DNA from: Rhodospirillaceae bacterium
GTDB taxonomy: Bacteria; Pseudomonadota; Alphaproteobacteria; UBA6615
DNA length: 64,000 nucleotides
Assembly (NCBI GenBank): GCA_018702955.1
Contig: JABJEK010000038.1
Location: 62,001 to 126,000, forward strand
Reading direction: 5' to 3'
In this document: piece after piece, positions 25,031 to 33,654 of the stretch
Numbering within the stretch: position 1 is the first letter of the stretch
Layout of the letters: the number at the start of each line of letters is the position of its first letter
The notes under the pieces: model-generated
Told to the model about the DNA's origin: nothing
Seen by the model: only the letters and a program-made list of their open reading frames with translations
Databases searched by the model: none
Program-made: the position numbers and the translations under genes

Positions 25031-25834
25031 ATGATGAGCGAATCCGAGATTCTCATTTTGGACTCCGCGACCAAGTTCGGGGCAGATTCGCCTGGAAAGG
25101 TTGCCATCGCCGCCTCTCATGGCGCGATTTACGCCGGGTACCTTGGCGTACGCGCCGGCCTCCGGGGCATCATCCTGCACGATGCCGGGATCGGACGGGA
25201 CGCTGCGGGGATCAATTCGCTGCCCTATCTCGATGAGTTCACCGTCGCTGCGGCGACCGTCGACCATCACAGCGCGAGAATCGGTGACGGTGCCTCGATG
25301 GCGACGACCGGCCGCATCAGCCATGTCAACGAGACCGCACGCGCCGCCGGCTGCGCGCCGGGACAGACAAGCATGGAATGCGCCCATGCAATGCGATCCG
25401 CGCCGGGATCCACGGGCACGCCGCCGCCTCTCGACGAAGCACGCTTTTTCATTCGCGATACAGCCGGCGCGCCGCGCATCATTGGCTGTGATTCCGTATC
25501 CCTCGTGGGCCCCGACGACATCGGAGATATCGTCATCACCGCATCCCACGGCGCCCTCCTGAAGGAAGCGCCAAGCTGGGGCAATCGGCCCGATGTGCTG
25601 GCGGCCGTGTTCAACGATGCCGGATCGGATTTCCCGACCCGCCTGCCCGATCTCGACGAGAGGGGCATTGCAGGTGCGACCGTTACGGCCGAGAGCGCGC
25701 GGATCGGGGACGCCAGGTCCACCTACGAAGACGGCATTATTTCCCATGTGAACGAGACGGCGCGGATATCGGGCGCCACACCCGGAACGACCTGCCGGGA
25801 ATTTGTCGAGATGATATCCGCCGCGAAGCCCTAG
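25031..25834 (+). CDS. Unknown protein with two internal repeats
   Basis: I cannot assign a function. The 267 residues contain a duplication: residues ~22-118 and ~165-259 share, in order, ASHGA, (H/N)DAG, LPxLDE, AATV/GATV, SARIGD, then xISHVNETARxxG, and PGxTxxE. The repeated ASHGA, DAG and ISHVNETAR stretches suggest two related binding sites or a pseudo-dimer within one chain. There is no signal peptide or membrane helix, so it is probably cytoplasmic. AAGGAAG lies upstream of the ATG. It is divergent from the DSF kinase operon and its stop overlaps that of the E1 beta gene by 4 bases. Confidence 0.75.
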   Translation: MMSESEILILDSATKFGADSPGKVAIAASHGAIYAGYLGVRAGLRGIILHDAGIGRDAAGINSLPYLDEFTVAAATVDHHSARIGDGASMATTGRISHVNETARAAGCAPGQTSMECAHAMRSAPGSTGTPPPLDEARFFIRDTAGAPRIIGCDSVSLVGPDDIGDIVITASHGALLKEAPSWGNRPDVLAAVFNDAGSDFPTRLPDLDERGIAGATVTAESARIGDARSTYEDGIISHVNETARISGATPGTTCREFVEMISAAKP

Positions 25835-26796
25835 GCGAGCATCTCCTTGACACGGCCGGCGATCCGGTCCGCCTTGATCTTGTAGGCTTCTTCCAACGGG
25901 ATCGAGAATGGGATCGGAATTCGTTCGCCCCCGAGGCGTGCAACGGGCACGCCCAGCGTTTCGGCCACCTCCGCCGCGACCTCACCGCCGAACCCACCGA
26001 CCCTCACGGCCTCGTGCACAACAAGCAACTTGCCGGTTCGGGCTGCCGAGTTCATCACCGCATCCCGGTCCCAGGGGTAGAGCGTGCGCAGATCTATGAC
26101 CTCTGCCGAGATCCCGTCCGCTGCCAGCACATCGGCGGCCTCTGCCGCGACGCCGACCTGGGCGGCCCAACTCACGATGGTGATGTCACTCCCCGCACGT
26201 ACCGTCGCCGCGACACCCAGGGGGATAGGCTCCTGATCGTTTTCATCAACCTCACCAAGCATTCCCCAGAGGCCCTTATGCTCCATGTACACCACCGGAT
26301 CGTCACAGCGGATAGACGCCTTCAGGAGTCCGCGATTGTTGGCCGGTGTCGACGGCGTGACCACGACCAATCCGGGTGTATGGGCATACCAGGCCTCCGG
26401 TGACTGGGAATGCTGGGCGGCAATCCCGCCACGTATGCCGATCGGCATGCGGGCAACCATGGGCACCCGCGCCTGACCACCGAACATGTACCGGGCCTTG
26501 GCCGCCTGATTGACGAGTTCCGAGACCGAACACATCGCAAAGTCGGAGAATCGCATCTCCGCAATTGGCCGCGTACCTGCCAGCGCCGCCCCAACCGCTG
26601 CCCCCATGATCGTCGATTCCGATATCGGTGTGTCGACGATCCGATCCGGCCCGAATTCGGCCTGCAGATCGTTATACTGACCAGCCATTCCGCCTTCGTA
26701 GCCAAGGTCTTCGCCCAGCGCCCAGACCTTGGGGTCACGGGCCATTTCTTCCTGAAGACCGAGCCGAGCGGCCTGCGCATAAGTCATTTCGGTCAT
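25831..26796 (-). CDS. 2-oxo acid (pyruvate/acetoin) dehydrogenase E1 component, beta subunit
   Basis: This 321-residue protein is the E1 beta half of a thiamin diphosphate-dependent 2-oxo acid dehydrogenase (pyruvate, acetoin or branched-chain type). It has the transketolase-like pyrimidine-binding domain with ALGEDLGYEGG, then TPISESTIMGAAVGAALAGTRPIAEM. A C-terminal domain contains VIDLRTLYPWD and VVHEAVRVGGFGGEVAAEV, as in AcoB/PdhB. I chose the ATG at 26796 because GGGAGAAAG precedes it and it overlaps the E1 alpha stop by 4 bases (ATGA), which suggests translational coupling. No E2 or E3 genes are present in the window. Confidence 0.92.
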   Translation of the reverse strand: MTEMTYAQAARLGLQEEMARDPKVWALGEDLGYEGGMAGQYNDLQAEFGPDRIVDTPISESTIMGAAVGAALAGTRPIAEMRFSDFAMCSVSELVNQAAKARYMFGGQARVPMVARMPIGIRGGIAAQHSQSPEAWYAHTPGLVVVTPSTPANNRGLLKASIRCDDPVVYMEHKGLWGMLGEVDENDQEPIPLGVAATVRAGSDITIVSWAAQVGVAAEAADVLAADGISAEVIDLRTLYPWDRDAVMNSAARTGKLLVVHEAVRVGGFGGEVAAEVAETLGVPVARLGGERIPIPFSIPLEEAYKIKADRIAGRVKEMLA

Positions 26797-27800
26797 CGGC
26801 TTTCTCCCGGAAATTCGGGTGCACCGACATCCTGTACATCGGTGAAGGCGAGAGCGCCGTCCGGCCATGCCGCATTCGCCGCCTCATCCACATAGCCAGC
26901 GATTTCACCATCGACCTCGGCCTTCAGCGCCGCGATTTCATCTGCGTCGACCCCGTTCTTCAGCAGCCATGCCTCGGTCCGGGCCATCGGCTCGCGCCCC
27001 AGCGCCTCTTCAAGTTCCTTGGGGTCGCGGTAGCCGGCAGGATCATGAGCGAAATGCCCACGCAGCCGATAGGTCATCGCCTGAATCAGCTGCGGACCAC
27101 TGCCATTGCGAATTTCAGCAACCACACGGGCGGTGGTGCTGTCGACCTCGAACAGATCGTTTCCATCGATGGTGATTGCCGGGATTCCGAAACTCTCGGC
27201 CCGCTTGGCGATCCCCTCACCCGCGGTGACCAGACGCGTGGTCGTCGTTGCGGCAATCTGGTTGTTCTCGCACACGAACAGGACCGGCAGCTCATAGACC
27301 TTGGCCCAGTTGAGGGCCTCCATGAACGGCCCCCGGTTGATGCCGCCGTCGCCGATGAAGTTCACGACGATACGATCCTGTTTCAGAAGGCGGATCGATT
27401 GGGCCGCCCCGACCGAGATCGTGCAACCGTCTGCGATAACGCCGTTCGCACCGAGCATACCGACCGAGAAGTCGGCGATATGCATCGACCCGCCCTTGCC
27501 ATCGCTGGTGCCGCCCACACGTCCGAACAATTCGAGCATCATCGCGCGCGGATCTGCACCCTTCGCGATGGAATGACCGTGACCACGATGATTGCTGGTC
27601 AGCAAATCGTCGTCGCGCAGATTCGCACAGATGCCAACCGCAATGGATTCCTCGCCGATGTACTGATGCACCGAGCCGCGCACCTGGCCGGCGTGAAACG
27701 CCTCGCCCGCCGCCTCCTCGAAGGCGCGGATCACCAGCATCTTCCGGAACATCTCGACGACACGCGCAGGCTCATTGGCCAGATTGCTGGACACAGGCAT
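26793..27800 (-). CDS. 2-oxo acid (pyruvate/acetoin) dehydrogenase E1 component, alpha subunit
   Basis: This 335-residue protein is the thiamin diphosphate-binding E1 alpha subunit. The ThDP motif is GDGGINRGPFMEALN to CENN. The segment QVRGSVHQYIGEESIAVGI and the phosphorylation-loop region YRLRGHFAHDPAGYRDP match PdhA/AcoA. With the beta subunit it decarboxylates a 2-oxo acid or cleaves acetoin and passes the acyl group to lipoyl-E2. The ATG at 27800 is chosen over the open frame to 27857, as the family N-terminus begins near MFRKMLVIRAFEE. The partner E2/E3 must be elsewhere, or this is a pair of the AcoAB-like orphan type. Confidence 0.92.
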   Translation of the reverse strand: MPVSSNLANEPARVVEMFRKMLVIRAFEEAAGEAFHAGQVRGSVHQYIGEESIAVGICANLRDDDLLTSNHRGHGHSIAKGADPRAMMLELFGRVGGTSDGKGGSMHIADFSVGMLGANGVIADGCTISVGAAQSIRLLKQDRIVVNFIGDGGINRGPFMEALNWAKVYELPVLFVCENNQIAATTTTRLVTAGEGIAKRAESFGIPAITIDGNDLFEVDSTTARVVAEIRNGSGPQLIQAMTYRLRGHFAHDPAGYRDPKELEEALGREPMARTEAWLLKNGVDADEIAALKAEVDGEIAGYVDEAANAAWPDGALAFTDVQDVGAPEFPGESR

Positions 27801-27912
27801 TCCCCCTCGACCCGATGCAGGTGCACGTTTACCGGCACCCGTTTCGAGGAGTATCACCCGCTTTCCCCGGCTCGGTAAAGCTCAGGCTCTATCGGACAGG
27901 TTTACGCAGTTG

Positions 27913-29001
27913 TCAGGCGCCGATTGCCTTGTTGACGCGCGGCATGACCTCGGTGGCCATGAGTTCCATCGAGCGTTTGCCTAGCTTGGCATCGACCCAG
28001 TCATGGCCTGCATAGACCAGGGTTCCGAAATCCCCGACTTCTTCGCGGAAGGCCAGGATTTCGTCCACGACCTTGTCGACGGTGCCGGCAATGACGAGAG
28101 AATTGACCATGAAATCATCCGTGATCTCTTCGTCAGGCTGGTCTCTGTCTGTCTTGAAGAGACCCAGCTTACCGCCGTTCCGGAGTTTGCTGCCGAGTTG
28201 ATAGAAGTAGAATCGGTAGGGCGATTGCGGGCCCTTGCCGTATTCCTCTGCCACCTTGTCGTCGTCAGCAACGAAAATCGAGCGCGCAACTCGCCACTTG
28301 GACGTGTCCGCCTCTCGACCCACATTCGCACAACCCTCGGCATAGTTCGGCCAATGGGTCGCGACCCATTTCGGCTGCAGGAAGTTGGCGGACACCGGAA
28401 TCCAATCCCGCTCGCCGAGCCCGATGATCCCTTTTGAAAATGGCGCGACGACCGTCCCGAAAATCGGCGGGGTCGGCTTTTGGTAAGGCTTCAGGATGAC
28501 GCCCTGGCCGAGGTCCTCGACATAATGTTGCATCGTGGAGATCGAGTTGTACTTGCCCTTGATGTCGTAGGGCGGGTCTGTCGTCCAGATTTCGATGATC
28601 TGGTTCAAACACTCGATGAACTTCTCGTTCCGGTCGATATCGAGTGTCCCGAACACTTCGGAATCGGACGGCAGGTTGCCCGGGCTGACTCCCAGCATGA
28701 ACCGACCCTCGAGCATGTGATCGAGCATCGCCGCCTCGGCGGCCACGGCTGCGGGATGATGGTGGCCCAGATTCACCGTCCCGGTCGCCAGGGTCATATT
28801 CTTGATCTCGCGCGCCACCCAGCACAGGAACATCATGGAGTTCGGGACCGGCTCGAAACTGTCGGTCACATGCTCGCCCATATAGGCTTCGGAGAAGCCC
28901 AGCTCGTCGGCCAGGATAAACGCTTCCCGGTCCTCATTCAGGGTTTCCGTGAGGGGACGATCCGCCGGGTGAAGCGGCATCGTGAAAAATCCGAGTTCCA
29001 T
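27913..29001 (-). CDS. LLM-class flavin-dependent monooxygenase
   Basis: This 362-residue bacterial luciferase-like protein is a TIM-barrel FMN/F420-type oxidoreductase. It begins MELGFFTMPLHP, with the family strands GFSEAYMGEHV, TGTVNLGHHHPAAVAAEAAMLDHMLEGRFMLGVSPG, and a C-terminal AGTVDKVVDEILAFREEVGDFGTLVYAGHDW. It resembles limonene monooxygenase/alkanal monooxygenase relatives, which use reduced FMN from a separate reductase to oxygenate small organics. The ATG at 29001 is taken as start because the family consensus begins there. The gene stands alone on the minus strand before the divergent ThDP enzyme gene. Substrate unknown. Confidence 0.88.
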   Translation of the reverse strand: MELGFFTMPLHPADRPLTETLNEDREAFILADELGFSEAYMGEHVTDSFEPVPNSMMFLCWVAREIKNMTLATGTVNLGHHHPAAVAAEAAMLDHMLEGRFMLGVSPGNLPSDSEVFGTLDIDRNEKFIECLNQIIEIWTTDPPYDIKGKYNSISTMQHYVEDLGQGVILKPYQKPTPPIFGTVVAPFSKGIIGLGERDWIPVSANFLQPKWVATHWPNYAEGCANVGREADTSKWRVARSIFVADDDKVAEEYGKGPQSPYRFYFYQLGSKLRNGGKLGLFKTDRDQPDEEITDDFMVNSLVIAGTVDKVVDEILAFREEVGDFGTLVYAGHDWVDAKLGKRSMELMATEVMPRVNKAIGA

Positions 29002-29225
29002 TTTAACTGCCTCGTGTCTTTTGGTTTCCTGCAACGAAACAAAGCATAGGTCCTCGTGCCTGCAGTGATTTGCGTCAGGTCAACTCTGTCTCACCTTATG
29101 AGCGCAGGGCTTGGCGTTGACTGTCCGCGACGCATGAAGAACATTGGTATCAAGTGCGCATTTGGACCGCGTCGTGGTTCCAGTTCCTGCGCCATAAAAA
29201 CAAGTCCGACGTCTCGGGGGAAAAC

Positions 29226-30983
29226 ATGAACGACAAGGCAACCGACACGGGCGACAACCTCACAGTCGAAATGTCCGGCGGCGAAGCCATCGCCCGGATG
29301 CTGCAGCAGCATGAGGTCGGCCCGATGTTCGGCATGGCCGGGTTTCAGCTCCTGCCCTTCTACGCCGCCATCCGCGAACTGGGCCTCGCCCATACGCTGA
29401 TCAACGACGAACGCAGCGGTGCCTTCATGGCCGACGCATGGTCCCGCGTGACCGGCCGGCCCGGGGTTTGCGACGCAACACTGGGACCGGGCGCCACCAA
29501 TCTGCTCACGTCACTCACGGAATCACTCAACGCCGGCATCCCGATCATCGCCATCGCCGGTGATGCGAACCGCACCCATGCCTGGAAGAACATGACCCAG
29601 GAGACCCGGCAGGTCGAAATGCTGCGCCCCGCGGTCAAGGAAGTGATCCGCGTGGAAGTCGGCGAACGCATTCCCGAGCATGTGCGCCGCGCCTACGCCG
29701 TGGCCACATCGGGCCGTCCCGGCCCGGTCCTGCTCGACGTGCCGGAAGACATCAGCCACGGCATGTTCGAGTTCGCCGCCAGCGAGCTCTATGCCGACCC
29801 GGCGACCACCCACGCCCCGTCGCGACGCACCCGCCCCGCTCGCGCGGATGTGGACCGTGCCGCCACTTTGCTGGCCGACGCGAAGCGCCCGGTGATCCTG
29901 GCCGGCGGCGGTGTGCATATTTCCGGTGCCCAGGATGTCCTGACCTCATTTGCCGAAGACCAGGCGATCCCGGTGGCGCACACGCTCTCGGGCAAAGGCG
30001 CGATCGCCTGCACCCATGACCTGTCGCTGGGCCTGTTCGGGCGATACGACCGCACGGCCAACGGGTTGCTGGATTCCGCCGACGCGATCCTCGTGGTCGG
30101 CTGCAAGCTGGGCGAGATCGCGACCAAGCGCTACACGATCCCGCGGCCCGGCATTCCGATCATCCATCTCGATATCCTGCCCGAGGAAATCGGCCGCTGG
30201 GCCCAGACCGACATCGCCTTGTGTGGTGATGCGCGCGAGGGCCTCGCCGACCTGCACGACGCGCTGGCCGACGGTGCCGAGGCGCGCCGCGACGCGCGCG
30301 CCGGATATATCGCCGAGGCCGGCGCCGGCAAGGCCAAGTGGCGCGCGGAAGTCGAGGAAAGGCTCACTTCCGAAGAGGTACCGGTCAACATGGCCCGCAT
30401 GGTCCACGAGCTGAACAACATCCTGCCCGAGGACGCGATCCTGGTCGCCGACGGGGGCTTTGCCGCCCACTGGACCGGGCTGCTTTACGACACCAAGCGC
30501 GCCGGCCGCGGTTTCATCGTCGATCGCGGCATGGCCTCGATCGGTTACGGCGTGTCCGGCGGCATCGGCGCGCAGCTGGCCGCCCCCGACCGTCCGGTCT
30601 TTACGCTCACCGGCGATGGCGGGCTGAACATGACCCTCGGCGACCTGGAAACCGCCGCGCGGCTCGGCGTTCCGGTGACGGTCCTGGTCGTCAACAATGC
30701 GGCATCGGGCTACATCAAGGCCCTCCAGCACGCGATGTTCGGCGGCAAGTACCAGTCGGCCGACCTGTCCGACCTCAACTACGCCGCCATCGCCGAACAT
30801 CTGGGTTGCCGCGGCATTCGCGTCGAGCACCCCGACCAGCTGGCCGACGCCTTCCGCACGGCGCTGGACAACCGTGACAAGCCGAACGTCATCGACATCG
30901 TCGTGACCCGCGATGCCGGCAAGATGCTGCCGGGCGTCGACAACCGGACCGCACCCATCAAGAAGGGCGATCGCATCGCCTGA
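29226..30983 (+). CDS. Thiamin diphosphate-dependent acetolactate synthase-like enzyme
   Basis: This 585-residue ThDP enzyme is of the acetolactate synthase/benzoylformate decarboxylase family. The N-terminal pyrimidine-binding domain (~15-180) has NDERSGAFMADAWSRVTGRPGVC, with the expected cofactor-activating Glu, and LGPGATNL. A central domain (~200-340) lacks the obvious FAD-binding features of true AHAS. The C-terminal domain has the ThDP motif GDGGLNMTLGDLETA to VVNN. The ATG at 29226 has a GGGGGA site 4 bases before it. It is followed by a fumarylacetoacetate hydrolase-family gene 51 bases downstream, suggesting joint breakdown of an oxo acid. Substrate unassigned. Confidence 0.87.
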   Translation: MNDKATDTGDNLTVEMSGGEAIARMLQQHEVGPMFGMAGFQLLPFYAAIRELGLAHTLINDERSGAFMADAWSRVTGRPGVCDATLGPGATNLLTSLTESLNAGIPIIAIAGDANRTHAWKNMTQETRQVEMLRPAVKEVIRVEVGERIPEHVRRAYAVATSGRPGPVLLDVPEDISHGMFEFAASELYADPATTHAPSRRTRPARADVDRAATLLADAKRPVILAGGGVHISGAQDVLTSFAEDQAIPVAHTLSGKGAIACTHDLSLGLFGRYDRTANGLLDSADAILVVGCKLGEIATKRYTIPRPGIPIIHLDILPEEIGRWAQTDIALCGDAREGLADLHDALADGAEARRDARAGYIAEAGAGKAKWRAEVEERLTSEEVPVNMARMVHELNNILPEDAILVADGGFAAHWTGLLYDTKRAGRGFIVDRGMASIGYGVSGGIGAQLAAPDRPVFTLTGDGGLNMTLGDLETAARLGVPVTVLVVNNAASGYIKALQHAMFGGKYQSADLSDLNYAAIAEHLGCRGIRVEHPDQLADAFRTALDNRDKPNVIDIVVTRDAGKMLPGVDNRTAPIKKGDRIA

Positions 30984-31034
30984 CGATCTCAACCAAATTC
31001 GGTGCTTCCACGCACCGCAAGGATTGGAAATTCA

Positions 31035-31889
31035 ATGAAGCTCCTCACCTATGACGCCGGTTCCGGTGCCCATGTCGGCCTCGCCACCGATGACGGCATT
31101 GTCGACCTCACCAGCCGCGCGGGCGTCACCTCACTGCGTGAACTCATCGCCGCAGGCCGGGTCGCCGAGATGGCCGAATTCGCCGGCGAAACCCCCGATC
31201 ATGCGCTCGACGGCGTGACCTATCTGCCCGTTATTCCCGACCCGGATCACATCTGGTGCGTCGGCGTGAACTACATGGACCATCTCCAGGAAGCCATCGA
31301 CGCCGGGCTGCCGCGTTCCAAGTCCGAATATCCGATGATCTTCGGCCGCTACGCCGACACGCTGGTCGGTCACCAACAGCCGATGCTCAAGTCGCCTGTG
31401 GTCAACAAGCTCGACTATGAGTGCGAGCTCGCGGTGATCATCGGCAAGCCGGGCCGCTACATCAGCAAGGAAGACGCGCTGGAATACGTGGCGGGTTATT
31501 CCTGCTTCAACGAGGGCAGCGCGCGGGACTGGCAGTACCACACGGCCCAGGTCGTCCCGGGCAAGAACTTCCAGGGCACCGGCGGGTTTGGCCCGTGGAT
31601 GGTGACCGCGGACGAGATCCCTGACCCCCAGGTCCTCGACATCTCGACGGTCCTCAATGGCGAAACGCTTCAGTCGGCCAACACGAAGGATATGATCTTC
31701 GACGTGGCGACGACCATCTCCTACGTCTCGCACATCTCCGAGTTGCAGCCCGGCGACGTCATCGCCTCGGGCACCCCGGCGGGTGTCGGGCAGTCTCGGG
31801 AGCCACAGGTTTTCATGCAGATCGGCGACAGCTGCGAAATCCGGATCGAGAATGTCGGCACCCTGGTAAACGGGATCGCCGAGGGTTAA
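31035..31889 (+). CDS. Fumarylacetoacetate hydrolase-family protein
   Basis: This 284-residue protein has the FAH-family C-terminal fold. The metal ligands lie in LDYECELAVIIGK (the E-x-E pattern), WCVGVNYMDHL precedes it, and a conserved GxG/P loop GDVIASGTPAGVG lies near the end. The family cleaves or isomerises acylpyruvates, oxo-acids and 2-hydroxymuconate relatives, and includes oxaloacetate decarboxylases. The ATG at 31035 is preceded by AAGGATTGGAAATTCA. It follows the ThDP enzyme gene on the same strand. Its stop overlaps the convergent DMT exporter stop by 3 bases. Confidence 0.9.
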   Translation: MKLLTYDAGSGAHVGLATDDGIVDLTSRAGVTSLRELIAAGRVAEMAEFAGETPDHALDGVTYLPVIPDPDHIWCVGVNYMDHLQEAIDAGLPRSKSEYPMIFGRYADTLVGHQQPMLKSPVVNKLDYECELAVIIGKPGRYISKEDALEYVAGYSCFNEGSARDWQYHTAQVVPGKNFQGTGGFGPWMVTADEIPDPQVLDISTVLNGETLQSANTKDMIFDVATTISYVSHISELQPGDVIASGTPAGVGQSREPQVFMQIGDSCEIRIENVGTLVNGIAEG

Positions 31890-32806
31890 CCCGCGCGCCG
31901 CCGCTGAAACAGCCGTCCGTCGATGAGGGCGAGGCCGAGCGCAATGAACGCCATACCGATCATCTGTTCGGTCGTCAGCACCTCGCCGAGGATGAACACC
32001 CCGAGCAGGATCGCGCTGACGGGCACCAGGAAGTTCACCAGCAGGATGTTGACCGCCCCGGCCCGCGCGAGGATCCGGAAGAAGATCAGATAGGCGAAAG
32101 ACGTCGACAGCACCGCGAGGCCGAGAACCGCACCCCAGGCCTGCATGCTGGGGATCGCGAGTTCCCAGGGCCGGTCGATGATCACCGTGAACGGCAGCAG
32201 CAAAAGCGCGGCCATCGTGATCTGGCCGGTCGCGACCATCATCGGCGGCGTCTCGCGCCGGGAGAAACGACGCCCGTAGATCGCCGACACGGCGTAACAC
32301 ACCGCGGCCCCCAGGACAGACAGCTGGGCAATCAGGTCCTTGCCGATATCACCGAGGAACTGCGGCCCGATCAGCACGACCACCCCGACCAGGCCGGCCA
32401 GCACACCCAGCACCTTGCCCGGTGACATTTTCTCGTCGCTGGTCATGAAATGTGCGGCCACGACAGCGAACAGCGGCGTCGTCCCGATCATGATCGAGGC
32501 CAGCCCGCTGGCGATATGGACCTGCCCCCAGGCAATCAAAAAGAACGGCAGCGCCGAGTTCAGCGCCGCCATGATCACCAGATCGATCCAGGTCGTCGCA
32601 TCGCGCGGCACCTTGATGCCGCCGGCGAAGACGAACAGCCAGAGGATGACCGACGCGATCGCCACACGGAAGAAGATGACGACGAGCGGGGGAATCTCGG
32701 GGATGGCGATGGCGTTGAAGAAGAAGGTGCCGCCCCAGACGCCGCCGAGGATAAACAGCAATATCCACTCGACGGGGGTCATGTGCAGGCTGGTGGGAGT
32801 TGTCAT
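31886..32806 (-). CDS. DMT superfamily (EamA) transporter
   Basis: This 306-residue inner membrane protein has about ten hydrophobic helices in two EamA repeats. The first starts LLFILGGVWGGTFFFNAIAIPEIPP and the second near VLGAAVCYAVSAIYGRRF. EamA proteins export amino acids or other metabolites or act as permeases. It converges with the FAH-family gene by 4 bases. It may be the first of three EamA paralogues here (others at 42098 and 62874), which share little sequence beyond fold motifs. Substrate unknown. Confidence 0.88.
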   Translation of the reverse strand: MTTPTSLHMTPVEWILLFILGGVWGGTFFFNAIAIPEIPPLVVIFFRVAIASVILWLFVFAGGIKVPRDATTWIDLVIMAALNSALPFFLIAWGQVHIASGLASIMIGTTPLFAVVAAHFMTSDEKMSPGKVLGVLAGLVGVVVLIGPQFLGDIGKDLIAQLSVLGAAVCYAVSAIYGRRFSRRETPPMMVATGQITMAALLLLPFTVIIDRPWELAIPSMQAWGAVLGLAVLSTSFAYLIFFRILARAGAVNILLVNFLVPVSAILLGVFILGEVLTTEQMIGMAFIALGLALIDGRLFQRRRAG

Positions 32807-32824
32807 CCGTAGAACCTAACGCGC

Positions 32825-33499
32825 TCAGGTGGCGAGCAGCGCACGCATTTTCGCAACGGCGGTATGCGGTGCCGTGAGAACCGGGCGGCCCTCGATCGGC
32901 GTGATCTTTTGCGGCACCAGCCCCATGGAGAACTGGCCGAGCAGCAGGCTGTCGCAGTCGGTGACAGTCTCCGCCGCCGCGACGACGATGTCGTCATGGC
33001 CGGGCCGGTCACCGCCGATGAGCGTCTCGAATGCGCCCTCGGCGACTTTGCCGGAGAGCGTATAATCCAGATTGTGTTCGTCGGCATAACGTTCGATGTC
33101 GCCGGACAGGCAGTCCACCGTGCCCTGGGTCGTCGCCAGAATGCCCATCCGCGAACCGTTGGCGAAGGCAGCCTCGATCATCCCCTCGTAAGACGTCAGC
33201 ACCGGCACATCGAGAGCCTCGCGTCCCGCCTCCACCAGGCGGCCAAACACCGAACCGCAGAAAATGATGCCGTCGACCCGACAATCGCGGCTGTAGCGCA
33301 GGACGGACGCGATTCTTTCATACGCAGCCTCCGGCATCGGATCGGGCACCGTCATGTCGTCATTAATGAAGTCGAGATAGAGCGACTGGTCGAGCTGGCA
33401 GGCGATCTCCGCTTCGGGCCAGAGCTCCGCGAAAGCCGCACGGACGGTGGGAAATGCCACCTCGGTGGGCGACACGACGCCGATACGGGGAGCGGTCAT
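32825..33499 (-). CDS. Aspartate/glutamate racemase-family protein (paralogue A)
   Basis: This 224-residue protein shows the Asp/Glu racemase superfamily layout: an N-terminal GVVSPTEVAFPTV, then DGIIFCGSVFGRLVEAG with Cys81 at the first catalytic cysteine position, LDVPVLTSYEGMIEAAFANGSRMGILATTQGTVD, and a C-terminal LLLGQFSMGL. In classic racemases the last motif reads LGCT; here Gln189 replaces the second cysteine. A one-cysteine site fits arylmalonate decarboxylase-like or lyase chemistry more than two-base racemisation, but the other half of the site has the cysteine. It is paralogous to the gene at 33655, with which it shares LYLDF, GSVFGR and DCD-LLLGQFSM. Confidence 0.8.
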   Translation of the reverse strand: MTAPRIGVVSPTEVAFPTVRAAFAELWPEAEIACQLDQSLYLDFINDDMTVPDPMPEAAYERIASVLRYSRDCRVDGIIFCGSVFGRLVEAGREALDVPVLTSYEGMIEAAFANGSRMGILATTQGTVDCLSGDIERYADEHNLDYTLSGKVAEGAFETLIGGDRPGHDDIVVAAAETVTDCDSLLLGQFSMGLVPQKITPIEGRPVLTAPHTAVAKMRALLAT

Positions 33500-33546
33500 G
33501 GGTGGCTCGTAATCCGCAGGTTCAACTTATCTCTCCACCCTATATT

Positions 33547-33620
33547 CGTCATGCCCGGACTTGATCCGGGCATCTCTTGCAGCGGCGCATGAGATACGCG
33601 GGTCAAGCCCGCGTATGACG
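33547..33620. repeat. Type A intergenic palindrome (copy 3)
   Basis: It runs from cgtcatgcccggacttgatc to gatacgcgggtcaagcccgc and gtatgacg. It lies between the two paralogous racemase-like genes. Compared with copy 1, the right arm carries two compensating changes (gcgggtcaagcccgc instead of gcggatcaagtccgc), which keeps the hairpin paired. This is evidence for selection on the folded form. Confidence 0.87.
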
Positions 33621-33654
33621 GGAGGAGTTGGAGGCTACACGTCATTTTTGTTCC

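Noticed and set aside
25831-27800. A full pyruvate dehydrogenase operon
   Set aside because: Genes for E2 and E3 are not next to E1 alpha/beta.
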